Shown: positions 16,497-25,191 of the stretch, one piece after another | How the letters are laid out: each line of letters begins with the position of its first letter | How positions within the stretch are numbered: the first letter of the stretch is position 1 | Source of the DNA: Paenibacillus allorhizosphaerae | GTDB taxonomy: Bacteria; Bacillota; Bacilli; Paenibacillales; NBRC-103111 | DNA length: 64,000 bases | Reading direction: 5' to 3' | Assembly: GCF_910594985.1 (NCBI RefSeq) | Contig: NZ_CAJVCE010000008.1 | Location: 133,163-197,162, forward strand | The notes under the pieces: model-generated | Seen by the model: the letters and a program-made list of their open reading frames with translations, nothing else | Told to the model about the DNA's origin: nothing | The model's database searches: none | Program-made: the position numbers and the translations under genes

Positions 16497-17843
16497 TCAT
16501 TTTTTTCTCGCTTTTTCCGCTTCAATCGCTTTATCTGCGGTTTCCTGCGCAAAACGAATCGTCGTATTCACGTCGAGCTTCTCTTTGATCATTTTGTCCA
16601 ACGCGCTTTGAACCGCCGTTTTGACGACATCGTCATAGCGGGTCGGTTTGCCCATCGTGCCGTAAACGTTTTTGAAGATGGCTTGAACGTTTTTACCCTG
16701 CAGCGTCTTGAAGTCTTTGCCGAACTGGCTTCTCGCCTCCGCGTCTTTAATCGCCGGAACGGCGCCGCCCTTGGCCAGGCGGGTCTGGATTTCTTTATCC
16801 GTCGTCAAGTACGAGATGACCCGGAAAGCATCGTCCTTGCTCTTGGCGGTGGAGGAGACGGCCAGCACGTGCGCTTGGGTCGCGACTTCTTTTGAAGGAT
16901 GTCCTTGGCGCAGCGGGAACGTCACCATATCCCAGTTCAAGTTGATCCCTTGCTTGGACAAATCTTCAATTTCGCCGATCCGTCCGCCCGACGAAGCATA
17001 CATCGCGAGTGTCTGGTCTTTCTCGAAGCCGGCTACGCCTTTCTTCGTCTTTTTGTCGTCCGGAATGTCTTCGATCGCTTTGAACATCTCGAACAAATAT
17101 TTCCAATCGTCGGTGCTTACGGCCGCTTTCTCCGTCTTCGGATCAACGAAAGGCACGAGGAAGCTTTGCGCAATCCAGCGCAGTCCGTTCGGGTCGATCG
17201 CCCGGATCGTCGGGTCGGCGGCTGTCAGTTTTTTGCCGAGCGCGATCACATCTTCCCAAGTCATGCCGTCTTTCGGGTACGGAATGCCGCTCTTGTCAAA
17301 AATGCTTTTGTTGTAATAAAGCACTTCGAAGTTAAAACTGTAAGGCAGGGCGAACAATTCGCCGCGGTCCGAGTACAGCTTAATCGAATCGATTGTATTT
17401 TTTTCATATTGGTTCAGATCGAAGTTCGATTTCCGGACGTATTCGTTCAAATCGGTTAGCAGGCTTGCGTCTTGAAACTGCACCATGTCCCAAGAAGTCG
17501 TCAAAATGATTTCGGGAAATTGCCCTGTGGTCATAAGATCTTCTTTCGTTGTACCTTTGCCGCTTCGAACCAGCTCCATCGTCACGTTGGGGAACTTCTT
17601 TTTGACCGCGTCGACGAAATTTTCCTGAAATTCCTGGTCGGTAATGCCGGCATTCATCTGAAACACTTTCAGCGTAACCGCTTTGCCGTCCGCAATAGGT
17701 TTGGCGGCTGAGGCATCACCGGAGGCCGAGGGAGTGGGGGCGGAAGAAGGATTCGCTTGATTGGACCCTCCGCTGCAGCCGCTGACGGCTAACGCGACGA
17801 GTGGTAATGAGCAAACAATACGATTCATTTGTTTCCGATTCAT
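16497..17843 (-). CDS. extracellular solute-binding lipoprotein (ABC sugar-binding type, orphan)
   Basis: The ATG at 17843 follows AGGGGG at good spacing; an earlier ATG at 17852 sits too close to that site. A lipoprotein signal ends in AVSGC (Cys23), followed by a Ser/Ala/Pro-rich linker and a family-1 type solute-binding fold (FEVLYYNKSIFDKSGIPYPKDGMTWEDV). No permease gene is adjacent, so it must share permeases or act in sensing. It resembles the binding protein at 22955-24277, for example NAGITDQEFQENF against NAGITEEQFQEQF. Confidence 0.9.
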   Translation of the reverse strand: MNRKQMNRIVCSLPLVALAVSGCSGGSNQANPSSAPTPSASGDASAAKPIADGKAVTLKVFQMNAGITDQEFQENFVDAVKKKFPNVTMELVRSGKGTTKEDLMTTGQFPEIILTTSWDMVQFQDASLLTDLNEYVRKSNFDLNQYEKNTIDSIKLYSDRGELFALPYSFNFEVLYYNKSIFDKSGIPYPKDGMTWEDVIALGKKLTAADPTIRAIDPNGLRWIAQSFLVPFVDPKTEKAAVSTDDWKYLFEMFKAIEDIPDDKKTKKGVAGFEKDQTLAMYASSGGRIGEIEDLSKQGINLNWDMVTFPLRQGHPSKEVATQAHVLAVSSTAKSKDDAFRVISYLTTDKEIQTRLAKGGAVPAIKDAEARSQFGKDFKTLQGKNVQAIFKNVYGTMGKPTRYDDVVKTAVQSALDKMIKEKLDVNTTIRFAQETADKAIEAEKARKK

Positions 17844-17889
17844 CGATATCATCCCCCTATCTTATCTATGGCTCGTCCGTGGGACAAGG

Positions 17890-19209
17890 TCATTCCGATG
17901 CGGTGGAAACGACGAGCAGTGCGTTGGCGATCGGCCGCTCCTCTTTATCGGAGGGGCGGTTGAGCACGGTCAGCCGGCTGTCATCCGGTTTGCGCAGTAC
18001 GTAGGTCGAAGAGCCGCCGCCGTCCACATTGATCGCATAGTCCATGCCGAGCGATTGCAAATAACGGGCGGCTTCGAGAACGGATGCGCCGTCGGAGTAG
18101 CCCTTTTGCCGGCCGTCAATGACATATACGTACAGCGTCTTGCCCTTGGAAGCGAAAATCGTCCGTGGATGGTGCTCCAGGTTGTTAACGTCCGTCATAT
18201 CTAGCACTTCCGGAGGAACCTGTCCTTGCTGCACTAGCACGTCGGCAAAGCGGTGATCCGCCCCACCTACCGCGTACAGCGCTTCGTTCACACCTTGATC
18301 AAAGTCGGCCTTGAACGTTACCGTTTTGCCGACGGGCGCATTTTGCTTGATCCAGGTTGCTTTGCTTCCGGTCGCCGTCAGGACGAACTTGCCGGGCGGG
18401 ATGGGATTGTTTGCCGTCGTATGGATCGCCTCTACAACGCCGTTAACCGGTTGGCCGGGAACGAGCTTGGCATTGGGCGTCGAAGGAGCGATGATGACCT
18501 CAACTCCAGTTCCTTCCGATAAGGTTGTATCGCCGTATCGGTCCGTCAGCAGAAAACTATGGTTTGTCAACGTTTTCGCGCGAATTTTGTTGATGCCGTT
18601 CAACGTTAGCTGCGGTCCGTTCTCGGCGGTAAGGACAAGCTGAATCGCGATACTTTTGCCGAGCGCGAACGACCCGTCTTTTTTCACGGCAAGAAACGTA
18701 TCCGTTTTTGGGCCGGGGGATGTGACGATTTCGCCGTTCGTAATTTGCAAACCGAGCGGGACGCCGGTCGGTACATGAAAGAAATCGGCGTTAAACGCGC
18801 CGAGCACTCGGTGTCCTGCGCGGTCGTTTGCTTTGGCAATGTTCGAGACGGTGTCTTTGCCGGCCACATGGGGCGCTGCGGAGACGATCTCCAGCCTTGT
18901 TTGCGGATTGGCAGCGTCGATCTTCAAAGCGAAGATTTTGTTGGTTATTGAGCTGCCGTCGTTCGCGCCTCCCTTGCCGCGGATGGCTTTATCTTGATCC
19001 GGCGATTCGGTGAACCGGAACATCGTTTCGAACCGAACAGTCTTCGTTTCGTGCTCTACGCCGCGAGCGACAACAAATCCGCTTTTCGAATCTTTGGCGG
19101 TCTTGTCCTCGCCGTGAACCATGGCTCCCGCAACCGGGATGATGAGTGCAGTGCCTAGCAGAAGGGTAGATATAATCGCAACCTTTTGTTTTTTGGCAAA
19201 AGCGAACAC
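17890..19209 (-). CDS. phosphodiester glycosidase-family exoprotein (NAGPA-like)
   Basis: A Sec signal peptide (about 1-30) is followed by a domain with the conserved C-terminal motifs of phosphodiester glycosidase proteins: RTIFASKGKTLYVYVIDGRQ, GYSDGASVLEAARYLQSLG and NVDGGGSSTYVLR. The human relative (uncovering enzyme) cleaves GlcNAc-1-phosphodiester bonds; bacterial relatives are exported and are thought to act on wall or exopolysaccharide phosphodiesters. It lies between an oxidoreductase gene and a binding protein in the same run, so a role in handling a phosphorylated or sulfated glycan is plausible. Confidence 0.88.
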   Translation of the reverse strand: MFAFAKKQKVAIISTLLLGTALIIPVAGAMVHGEDKTAKDSKSGFVVARGVEHETKTVRFETMFRFTESPDQDKAIRGKGGANDGSSITNKIFALKIDAANPQTRLEIVSAAPHVAGKDTVSNIAKANDRAGHRVLGAFNADFFHVPTGVPLGLQITNGEIVTSPGPKTDTFLAVKKDGSFALGKSIAIQLVLTAENGPQLTLNGINKIRAKTLTNHSFLLTDRYGDTTLSEGTGVEVIIAPSTPNAKLVPGQPVNGVVEAIHTTANNPIPPGKFVLTATGSKATWIKQNAPVGKTVTFKADFDQGVNEALYAVGGADHRFADVLVQQGQVPPEVLDMTDVNNLEHHPRTIFASKGKTLYVYVIDGRQKGYSDGASVLEAARYLQSLGMDYAINVDGGGSSTYVLRKPDDSRLTVLNRPSDKEERPIANALLVVSTASE

Positions 19210-19240
19210 GCTGACTCACCCTTTCGATATGGAACGTTGC

Positions 19241-20377
19241 TTACGACCAGTCGATCGTCTGGAACGTACCGGTTTGCGCCGACTCGCGCGCTTTCAAGCA
19301 CAGCAGGGCGCTGATCAACCCGTCGTTCAGCGTGCTTACGGATGTTTCTTTCCCTTGCATGAGCTGGACGAAATTCGCCGCGAGCGCCGCGTCGCCGCCG
19401 AAATGTCCTTTCTCCGTATCGAAGCGGTGCGTTTCCACGAGCGGGGTGTGGTGCATCATGACCTTTATTTCATTGGAATAAAAGTCGAACTCGACCGTTC
19501 CTTTGTATCCCATGAACCGCGCGCCGCGCGCTCCCGCTTTCCGCCGCACGAAGAAGTTTTGCGAGTAGGAAAGATGCATTCCGCTCTCGTACCGCACCAA
19601 CGCGCTGCCCGAATCCTCGTTGCCAGTATCCACGGCGAAACTGCAATAGGTCCATGCTTTCCGGGTCGCTTCCGATTCAGCGAATGCGGTGCTTTCCTCG
19701 CAAGTGCGGTTTTCTTCGCAGTCGACGCACTTCAGGCCGGCCGGTTTGTCGCCTTTGAAGATTTGCTTTGATGTCATGGCGCACACGCTGACCGGACGCT
19801 GCTGGAGCACATAATTGAGGTAGTCGAAGTCATGCGTCGCTTTTTGCAGGAACAGTCCGCCCGTTTCGTTCTCGTCGCGGTACCAGTTATGGTAATACAC
19901 GCCGCCGTACGTCACGTTGTTGATTGCCTGCACATGCTCGACCGTACCGATTTTGCCGGAGTCGATAATTTCTTTGACGAGCCGGACCATGCGGGAAGTG
20001 CGGAGCGGGAAGGAAACGACGACCCTGTCGCTGTGCGCTTCGCCGCCTTGTTTCAGCCGCTGCAAATCATGAAGCGTAGTGGACACCGGCTTTTCCAGAA
20101 ACAGCGGGATGTTGCGCGGCAGCACCTTGAGCGCCATCTCCGTATGCAGCGAACAGCGCGTGCCGATGAGGATGCCGTCCAGCCGGCCCTCGTCCATGAT
20201 TTGCTCCGGCGAGTCGTACCACTGCGTCCCGTCCAGCCGGCCGTCGGTAATCTCCGACACAATCTTCTCCTTTCGGATATCGACGATGGCAGCCAGCTCC
20301 AACGCCGGATCCTGCTTCTTTACTTCGTTCAAGACGCTTCGAATGCGGCTTCCATATCCAATGACGCCTACTCTCAT
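19241..20377 (-). CDS. Gfo/Idh/MocA-family oxidoreductase
   Basis: The ATG at 20377, with GGAGGAG upstream, gives MRVGVIGYGSRIRSVLNE, the start of a Rossmann NAD(P)-binding domain. The EKPVSTTLHDLQRL segment is the family's EKP motif, and HDFDYLNYVL provides the catalytic-type His/Asp region. A Cys cluster (CVDCEENRTC, about residues 214-223) is unusual for the family and could bind a metal. It is the first gene of the minus-strand run to the sulfatase, divergent from an AraC regulator that probably controls it. Confidence 0.9.
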   Translation of the reverse strand: MRVGVIGYGSRIRSVLNEVKKQDPALELAAIVDIRKEKIVSEITDGRLDGTQWYDSPEQIMDEGRLDGILIGTRCSLHTEMALKVLPRNIPLFLEKPVSTTLHDLQRLKQGGEAHSDRVVVSFPLRTSRMVRLVKEIIDSGKIGTVEHVQAINNVTYGGVYYHNWYRDENETGGLFLQKATHDFDYLNYVLQQRPVSVCAMTSKQIFKGDKPAGLKCVDCEENRTCEESTAFAESEATRKAWTYCSFAVDTGNEDSGSALVRYESGMHLSYSQNFFVRRKAGARGARFMGYKGTVEFDFYSNEIKVMMHHTPLVETHRFDTEKGHFGGDAALAANFVQLMQGKETSVSTLNDGLISALLCLKARESAQTGTFQTIDWS

Positions 20378-20433
20378 GATTGAATCTCCTCCTGTTGTTT
20401 GCCATGTCGGCATATATGATTGCGTTTAGTTAC

Positions 20434-20439
20434 ATTATA
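20434..20439 (-). promoter_or_regulatory. -10 box of the oxidoreductase-sulfatase run
   Basis: A perfect TATAAT on the minus strand (plus 20434-20439) lies 57 bp upstream of the oxidoreductase start. No good -35 is present at 16-18 bp, which fits activation by the divergent AraC regulator. Confidence 0.45.
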
Positions 20440-20631
20440 GAGAGTCGCACGGTCCAAAGGCTTTGTTCTAAAAGCCATATTTTTTGCTTTTTCGGACGGA
20501 ACGAAGAGCGAGCGAAATGCCGGAACAAAGCGGTAATTTTACCAGTACGTCTAACGAAAATTCGCACTTTTCAGCAAAGAACGGCTACGGTATGATGAAG
20601 GGATAATAGATCCTGTGCGGGAGAGACGGCG

Positions 20632-21522
20632 ATGTCACATCTTCGAACGCGATTGAAAAAAACGATCGAGATCAAGCAGATGATTACGATGTACTATTTC
20701 GAATTCGGGAAGGAATACGTATATCAAGGGGAAAAACATGATTTTTGGGAATTTTTGTATGTCGATAAAGGGGAAATCGAAGTATTTGCCGATGACCGGC
20801 GGCTTCATCTGGAGCAGGGCTCGATCGTATTTCATAAGCCGAACGAGTTTCACCGGTTTCATGCGAATCGGGTAAAGGCGCCGAATGTGATCGTGATGAC
20901 GTTCGACTGCGATTCCCCGGCGATGAAGCATTTTCATAACCTGGCTATCCGGCTGGAAGCGGACGAGCGCAATTTGCTTGCGTCCATTATTGAAGAAGGA
21001 ACGCATGCCTTCGGGTTTCCGTTCCGTTATCCGCTGCGCGATCACCGCCTAACGAACGGGCCGATCGGCAGCGAGCAGATGATTAAGCTGTATTTGGAAA
21101 TGTTCCTCATCCGTTTGCTGAGGAGGGTCCGTACGCCGACTTCGGACAGCCTGCTGCCCTCAATGGTCAAAGAAAAAAGCGACGAGGCCGTCGTCAAGTC
21201 GATCGTGCGTTATTTGGAGGAAAGGGTGGGAAGCCCGGTTACGCTGGGCGATATCAGCGATTCGCTGCATTTGTCCAAAACCCGGCTGAAAGAGCTTTTC
21301 AAAAAAGGAACCGGTCTTACGATCATGGAGTATTTTGCCAAGCTGCGCATTGAAAAAGCAAAGCTGCTCATCCGTGAGCAGCCGAATAATTTTACCGAAA
21401 TCGCCGGCATGACCGGGTTCGGCAGCGTTCACTATTTCTCCAAAGCGTTCAAGAAAGCGACCGGAATGAACCCGTCGGAATATGCGCGGTCGGTCAAAGG
21501 AAGGCTGAAGAGCCAGGGATAG
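20632..21522 (+). CDS. AraC-family regulator with N-terminal cupin domain
   Basis: Residues 1-110 form a cupin-like sensor domain (HDFWEFLYVDKGEIEVFADD, FHKPNEFHRFHAN) and residues about 190-290 the AraC DNA-binding domain (VTLGDISDSLHLSKTRLKELF, and FTEIAGMTGFGSVHYFSKAF). It is a one-component sugar-sensing activator by architecture. It is divergent from the oxidoreductase-sulfatase run, the probable target, and converges with the LacI gene with only 4 bp between the stops. Confidence 0.92.
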   Translation: MSHLRTRLKKTIEIKQMITMYYFEFGKEYVYQGEKHDFWEFLYVDKGEIEVFADDRRLHLEQGSIVFHKPNEFHRFHANRVKAPNVIVMTFDCDSPAMKHFHNLAIRLEADERNLLASIIEEGTHAFGFPFRYPLRDHRLTNGPIGSEQMIKLYLEMFLIRLLRRVRTPTSDSLLPSMVKEKSDEAVVKSIVRYLEERVGSPVTLGDISDSLHLSKTRLKELFKKGTGLTIMEYFAKLRIEKAKLLIREQPNNFTEIAGMTGFGSVHYFSKAFKKATGMNPSEYARSVKGRLKSQG

Positions 21523-21545
21523 CGGTTTATGATTCCGCTATTTTC
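21519..21545. terminator. short shared terminator hairpin between convergent genes
   Basis: ATAGCGG (21519-21525) pairs with CCGCTAT (21535-21541), followed by TTTC on the plus strand. It spans the stop codons of both convergent genes. Confidence 0.45.
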
Positions 21546-22552
21546 GCTGCACGGGTAAGCGACGATTCCCGGATCATGAGCTCGGAATCGAGCACGAGCA
21601 CCCGCTCTTGCGCAGGTTCATCGTGTTCGAGCTGATTGATCAGCTTCTCGACAATGGCGCGGCCCATTTTGATTTTCGGCTGGTTGACCGTGCTCAGCTT
21701 CGGCTGAATATACCGGCTGATGCGATTGTTGTCGACGCCGACGACGGCGAGCTGCTCCGGAATGCGGATCCCGAGCTCGGCGCATGCCTTATAGACGCCG
21801 AGCGCCATTTCGTCGTTTGCGGCATAGACGGCCGTGAAGTCGGCCTGCTTCTCTATCAGCCGCTTCATCGCTTCGTAGCCGCCCTTTTCGCTAAAGTCCC
21901 CGTTCTCGATAAGCTCGGGGTGGAACGGAATGTGATGCTCACGCAACGCTTTCAAATAGCCTTCCAATCGCTCATAGCTGTCAACGGCATCCGCATAGCC
22001 GCTCAAAAAGGCGATTTTCCGATGCCCCTGCTCAACGAGGTGAGAGACAACCTCTTTGGAAAATTTCACGTTATCGGTATACACGCACGGGATTTTGTCA
22101 TGATCGACACGGCGGCCTACGATGCCGATCAAGTAGTTCATATCGGCAATGTGGCATAGCTCTTCGTCGGATAAGTGCGGTGTGACGAGAATCATACTGT
22201 CCGCCGTTTTATTCATCAGCAGGCTTATGAAGTCGAGCTCCTTCTCCTTGTTGTTTCCCGTATCGCATATGATCACCTTATATTTTTGCGCGTACGCTTT
22301 GTTTTCGATGCCTTTAATGACTTCGGCATAATAAGAGTTGTTGATTTCCGGTACGATGACGCCGATAATCATGGATCTCTGGGAACGAAGGTTTTTGGCA
22401 GCGGCGTTCGGCTGGTATCCCAATTCGTCGATCACTTTCATTACTTTTTCTTTCGTGCGCGCCGTCACATTCGAATTGTTGTTCAATACCCGGGAGACGG
22501 TGGCGGGGGATACGCCGGCTTTGGCGGCAACGTCTACGATTTTAATGTCCAT
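21527..22552 (-). CDS. LacI-family transcriptional repressor
   Basis: The N terminus is a classic LacI helix-turn-helix with hinge (IKIVDVAAKAGVSPATVSRV, NAAAKNLRSQ), followed by a periplasmic-binding-like effector domain (IIGVIVPEINNSYYAEVIKG to VVGVDNNRISRYIQPKLSTV). Start codons TTG 22561, ATG 22558 and ATG 22552 are in frame; the last has AAGG at the best spacing. It is divergent from a solute-binding lipoprotein gene, and the 402-bp intergenic region carries several GAAATCGATTTC palindromes, its likely operators. Confidence 0.93.
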   Translation of the reverse strand: MDIKIVDVAAKAGVSPATVSRVLNNNSNVTARTKEKVMKVIDELGYQPNAAAKNLRSQRSMIIGVIVPEINNSYYAEVIKGIENKAYAQKYKVIICDTGNNKEKELDFISLLMNKTADSMILVTPHLSDEELCHIADMNYLIGIVGRRVDHDKIPCVYTDNVKFSKEVVSHLVEQGHRKIAFLSGYADAVDSYERLEGYLKALREHHIPFHPELIENGDFSEKGGYEAMKRLIEKQADFTAVYAANDEMALGVYKACAELGIRIPEQLAVVGVDNNRISRYIQPKLSTVNQPKIKMGRAIVEKLINQLEHDEPAQERVLVLDSELMIRESSLTRAAKIAES

Positions 22553-22608
22553 TTTCATCAACCTTATACGGAATTGGGAATGAATGTAATTTGAATAACT
22601 TACTAAAG

Positions 22609-22637
22609 AGAATAAACGATTCGGAAATCGATTTCAA
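22609..22637 (-). promoter_or_regulatory. promoter of the LacI gene, overlapped by an operator
   Basis: On the minus strand TTGAAA (plus 22632-22637) and TATTCT (plus 22609-22614) are 17 bp apart. The palindrome GAAATCGATTTC at 22624-22635 covers the -35 box, which predicts autorepression. Confidence 0.6.
22624..22635. promoter_or_regulatory. LacI-type operator O1
   Basis: GAAATCGATTTC is a perfect 12-bp palindrome with the central CG typical of LacI-family sites. It shares its core with the sites at 22701-22726 and 22873-22892. Confidence 0.65.
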
Positions 22638-22700
22638 TCTATTTCGTTGGAAAGTGCGTTGAAATCGCGCGATGGCGACTTCTTTTCGTTAGCCTTTACT

Positions 22701-22726
22701 ACAAAATAAAATCGATTTCATTTTGT
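22701..22726. promoter_or_regulatory. LacI-type operator O2 (long palindrome)
   Basis: The core AAATCGATTT (22709-22718) lies inside a near-perfect 26-bp inverted repeat with ACAAAAT and ATTTTGT as outer arms and one mismatched pair. It is midway between the two promoters and could support looping. Confidence 0.55.
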
Positions 22727-22839
22727 TGCGCAAAAGTACAGATGTTTCCGAAAATAATTGTTAGAATGAATGGAAGAGAATTGAAACGGTTAAACGCCCT
22801 TGTATATTAAGTGTTTTTGAGCAAAAGGAAAATTTTTGA

Positions 22840-22869
22840 TTGACTTTCGCTTGTCAGGATGATTATAAT
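22840..22869 (+). promoter_or_regulatory. sigma-A promoter of the LacI-controlled binding-protein gene
   Basis: TTGACT (22840-22845) and a perfect TATAAT (22864-22869) are 18 bp apart. The operator at 22873-22892 covers the predicted transcription start. Confidence 0.78.
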
Positions 22870-22872
22870 TCA

Positions 22873-22892
22873 TGTTGAAATCGATTTCAACA
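22873..22892. promoter_or_regulatory. LacI-type operator O3 (perfect 20-bp palindrome)
   Basis: TGTTGAAATCGATTTCAACA is a perfect 20-bp palindrome centred on CG, placed directly after the -10 box. A repressor bound here would block the binding-protein gene. Confidence 0.8.
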
Positions 22893-22954
22893 ACTAGATT
22901 GATCAATCGCTAGTTTGCAGCATTCATAATGATTGCCAGGGGGGCATAAAAACA

Positions 22955-24277
22955 ATGAATAAGCAATCTCTCGCACTTCTCAGTTCTTTACTCATCTGTG
23001 GAACCGTTTTCTCGGGGTGCTCCAGCTCCAAGCCGGAAGCGGTTTCAAAGGATTCCGGCGCTTCCGCTTCAGCCATCACCAAGCCGGTGGAATTGTCCTT
23101 TTATCATAACGCGGGCATCACCGAGGAGCAGTTTCAAGAACAGTTCGGAAAATACATCCAAGAAAAGCTCCCGAACGTCACCGTCAAATTCGTTCCGAAA
23201 GACAAAAGCGTAAGCTTGGCGGAGATGATTACGAGCGGTACGACCAAAGTCGATATCTTCATCGATTCCATCGGCCAAATCGGACTAAAAGGCTCGCTGA
23301 TCGATATCGGGCTGAATCAGGACTTAAGCGACCTCGTCAAAAAACATAATGTCGATCTGAACCGTTTTGAGCCGAGTACGCTTGATGCGATTAAAGTCAT
23401 GGGCGGTTTGTACGGCCTCCCGATCAGCAACAGCGCATACGTGTTAATGTACAACAAAGACGTTTTCGATAAATTCGGAGTGGCTTATCCGAAAGACGGA
23501 ATGACGTGGGATGAAATCTCGGAAATATCCCGCAAGCTGACGCGATCGGACGGCGGTACGCAGTACGTAGGCTACACGACCTCGATTAACCACTACTTGC
23601 GTTTAAACCCATTGTCTCTGGCCAACGTCGACGCCAAGACGAAGACGGCTTCGCTGAGTACGGATGCATGGAAAAAGCTGATTCAGGAATCCATTCTTAA
23701 TCCGATGTCTGCCGACGGCTACAAGCAGGTAGCGAACGAGTTGAGCAAGCAATGGTATAAAATTCCTTATATCGACGAGTTCTCGAAGAACCGGACTGTC
23801 GGCATGTTCACCTTTATGTACGCAGATTACGCATGGGCCAAAGAAATGAACTGGGATGTCGTGTCCTTGCCGGTGTTCAAAGACAAACCGAAGCAAGGCA
23901 GCCAGGCTTATCCGACCTACATGTTCGTCACTTCGACGTCCGAGCATAAAGATGAAGCAATGGAAGTGGCGAAGCTGTTCATTTCGGATGAATACCAGAC
24001 CCAGTTTTCCAAAACCGGCGGTATCACGGTTCTGAAAAACGACGCCATCAAGCAAGTATTCGGCCAGGAGACGCAGATGAAGGACAAAAACATCAAAAAC
24101 GCGGTGTTCTATAACACGGCGGCTCCGGCGGCGCCGAAAACGCGCTTCGACACGTATGTGGAGGATGCGGTAAAGGCACAAATTAGCAGCCTGCTGAAGG
24201 GCGAAACCGATCTCAATACGGCGCTCAGAACGGCCGAGGAAACCGTCAACAAAAAGATCGAGTCGGAAAATAAGTAA
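22955..24277 (+). CDS. extracellular solute-binding lipoprotein (ABC sugar-binding type, orphan)
   Basis: The lipobox VFSGC (Cys22) ends a lipoprotein signal, then a 420-residue solute-binding domain follows (YVLMYNKDVFDKFGVAYPKD, GMTWDEISEISRKLTRSDGG). The ribosome site is AGGGGGGC. It is a single-gene unit: LacI-controlled promoter upstream, terminator downstream, no permeases nearby. It is a paralogue of the binding protein at 16497-17843, with the same spacing of motifs over the whole length. The ligand is unknown, but LacI control points to a sugar. Confidence 0.92.
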   Translation: MNKQSLALLSSLLICGTVFSGCSSSKPEAVSKDSGASASAITKPVELSFYHNAGITEEQFQEQFGKYIQEKLPNVTVKFVPKDKSVSLAEMITSGTTKVDIFIDSIGQIGLKGSLIDIGLNQDLSDLVKKHNVDLNRFEPSTLDAIKVMGGLYGLPISNSAYVLMYNKDVFDKFGVAYPKDGMTWDEISEISRKLTRSDGGTQYVGYTTSINHYLRLNPLSLANVDAKTKTASLSTDAWKKLIQESILNPMSADGYKQVANELSKQWYKIPYIDEFSKNRTVGMFTFMYADYAWAKEMNWDVVSLPVFKDKPKQGSQAYPTYMFVTSTSEHKDEAMEVAKLFISDEYQTQFSKTGGITVLKNDAIKQVFGQETQMKDKNIKNAVFYNTAAPAAPKTRFDTYVEDAVKAQISSLLKGETDLNTALRTAEETVNKKIESENK

Positions 24278-24295
24278 GGCGAGCTCACTAATCAA

Positions 24296-24341
24296 GCCTC
24301 CAATGCCGCGGTTCATGCGGTGTTGGAGCTTTCGTTTTTTT
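24296..24341 (+). terminator. terminator after the binding-protein gene
   Basis: TCCAA...GCCGC (24299-24309) pairs with GCGGT...TTGGA (24317-24327), with small internal mismatches, followed by TTTCG and seven T residues. Confidence 0.75.
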
Positions 24342-24394
24342 GTTCAATGCATGGTAGAGTTCGCGTCCCCTTGGTAGATTCGCAGCGCACCATG

Positions 24395-25015
24395 CTAGCG
24401 TTCTTCCCACCTGCTAACGATGAAATCCATAATGTCCTGCTTCGTTTCTTCCGTCAGTCCATTGCGCAGCGCGACAATGAATTCGATAAAGAGCAGCGAT
24501 ACGAGCTCGTCCAACTCCATATCGATGGGGAGACGTTTCCACCGCAGGTCGTCGAAAAACACTTCGACACGGTTCACTTCCCGCGGGTGCAGCGTGATGG
24601 ATAAGGTCGGGCAATCGTCTTCTTCCGCTTTGCCGCTCTGGTTCGCGGGCAAACTCCAGCGGAACCTGGACACACCCGATGCCGCGACCGACTTTTTGGG
24701 CAAGCCGGCCTTATAACCGCCGGAATCATGCCCAGCCGCTTCCGTTACAATGCTTCCGTAGGATTCGCTAAGAAACACCAGGTAGTCATACAGATCTATA
24801 TCATGCCGGATTTTCTCCAGAAAGTTATCGAACAACAGCTTCACGAGAAACGCTTTGTTCAGCCCGGGCAGATGCTCCTTCGTCATGACTTTTACGTCCT
24901 CCAGGAATACATCGGCCCGTCTAAAATAATCTCGGGGAACGCGAACCTGTACTTTATGGCCGGTGTCGCTCGTCTTGCCGCCGAACATGCCAGTCCACTT
25001 TTTAAAGGCGATCAT
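24395..25015 (-). CDS. protein of unknown function with an internal duplication
   Basis: The ATG at 25015 is preceded by GAGAGGGG at good spacing, so the gene is real although unrecognised. The 206-residue product is soluble, with no signal or TM. Residues about 22-85 (VQVRVPRDYFRRADVFLEDV) and about 138-203 (LSITLHPREVNRVEVFFDDL) align as two copies of one alpha/beta unit: a strand, an R-x-VF-x-D turn, and a long helix with LLFDNF or LLFIEF. The joining segment is poorly conserved in character. The strand-helix pattern recalls DNA-binding ribbon-helix proteins, but this is only a guess. It lies alone between two terminators. Confidence 0.75.
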   Translation of the reverse strand: MIAFKKWTGMFGGKTSDTGHKVQVRVPRDYFRRADVFLEDVKVMTKEHLPGLNKAFLVKLLFDNFLEKIRHDIDLYDYLVFLSESYGSIVTEAAGHDSGGYKAGLPKKSVAASGVSRFRWSLPANQSGKAEEDDCPTLSITLHPREVNRVEVFFDDLRWKRLPIDMELDELVSLLFIEFIVALRNGLTEETKQDIMDFIVSRWEER

Positions 25016-25147
25016 CGTGAAATCCCCTCTCTCAACTTATCTAGTATATCTTTATTCTGAAACTAGCAAGAATATGACACTTGGATTTTAAGAGGAGGGG
25101 GTTTTTCTAAGAGATGAGGTCTCTGCATACTAATAGTAAACCGTAAT

Positions 25148-25184
25148 AAAGCCGAACCATTGCATCTGCAAACGGTTCGGCTTT
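25148..25184 (-). terminator. terminator of the two-component system operon
   Basis: A perfect 11-bp stem, AAAGCCGAACC (25148-25158) with GGTTCGGCTTT (25174-25184), lies 8 bp past the kinase stop. Confidence 0.78.
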
Positions 25185-25191
25185 TATCCAT

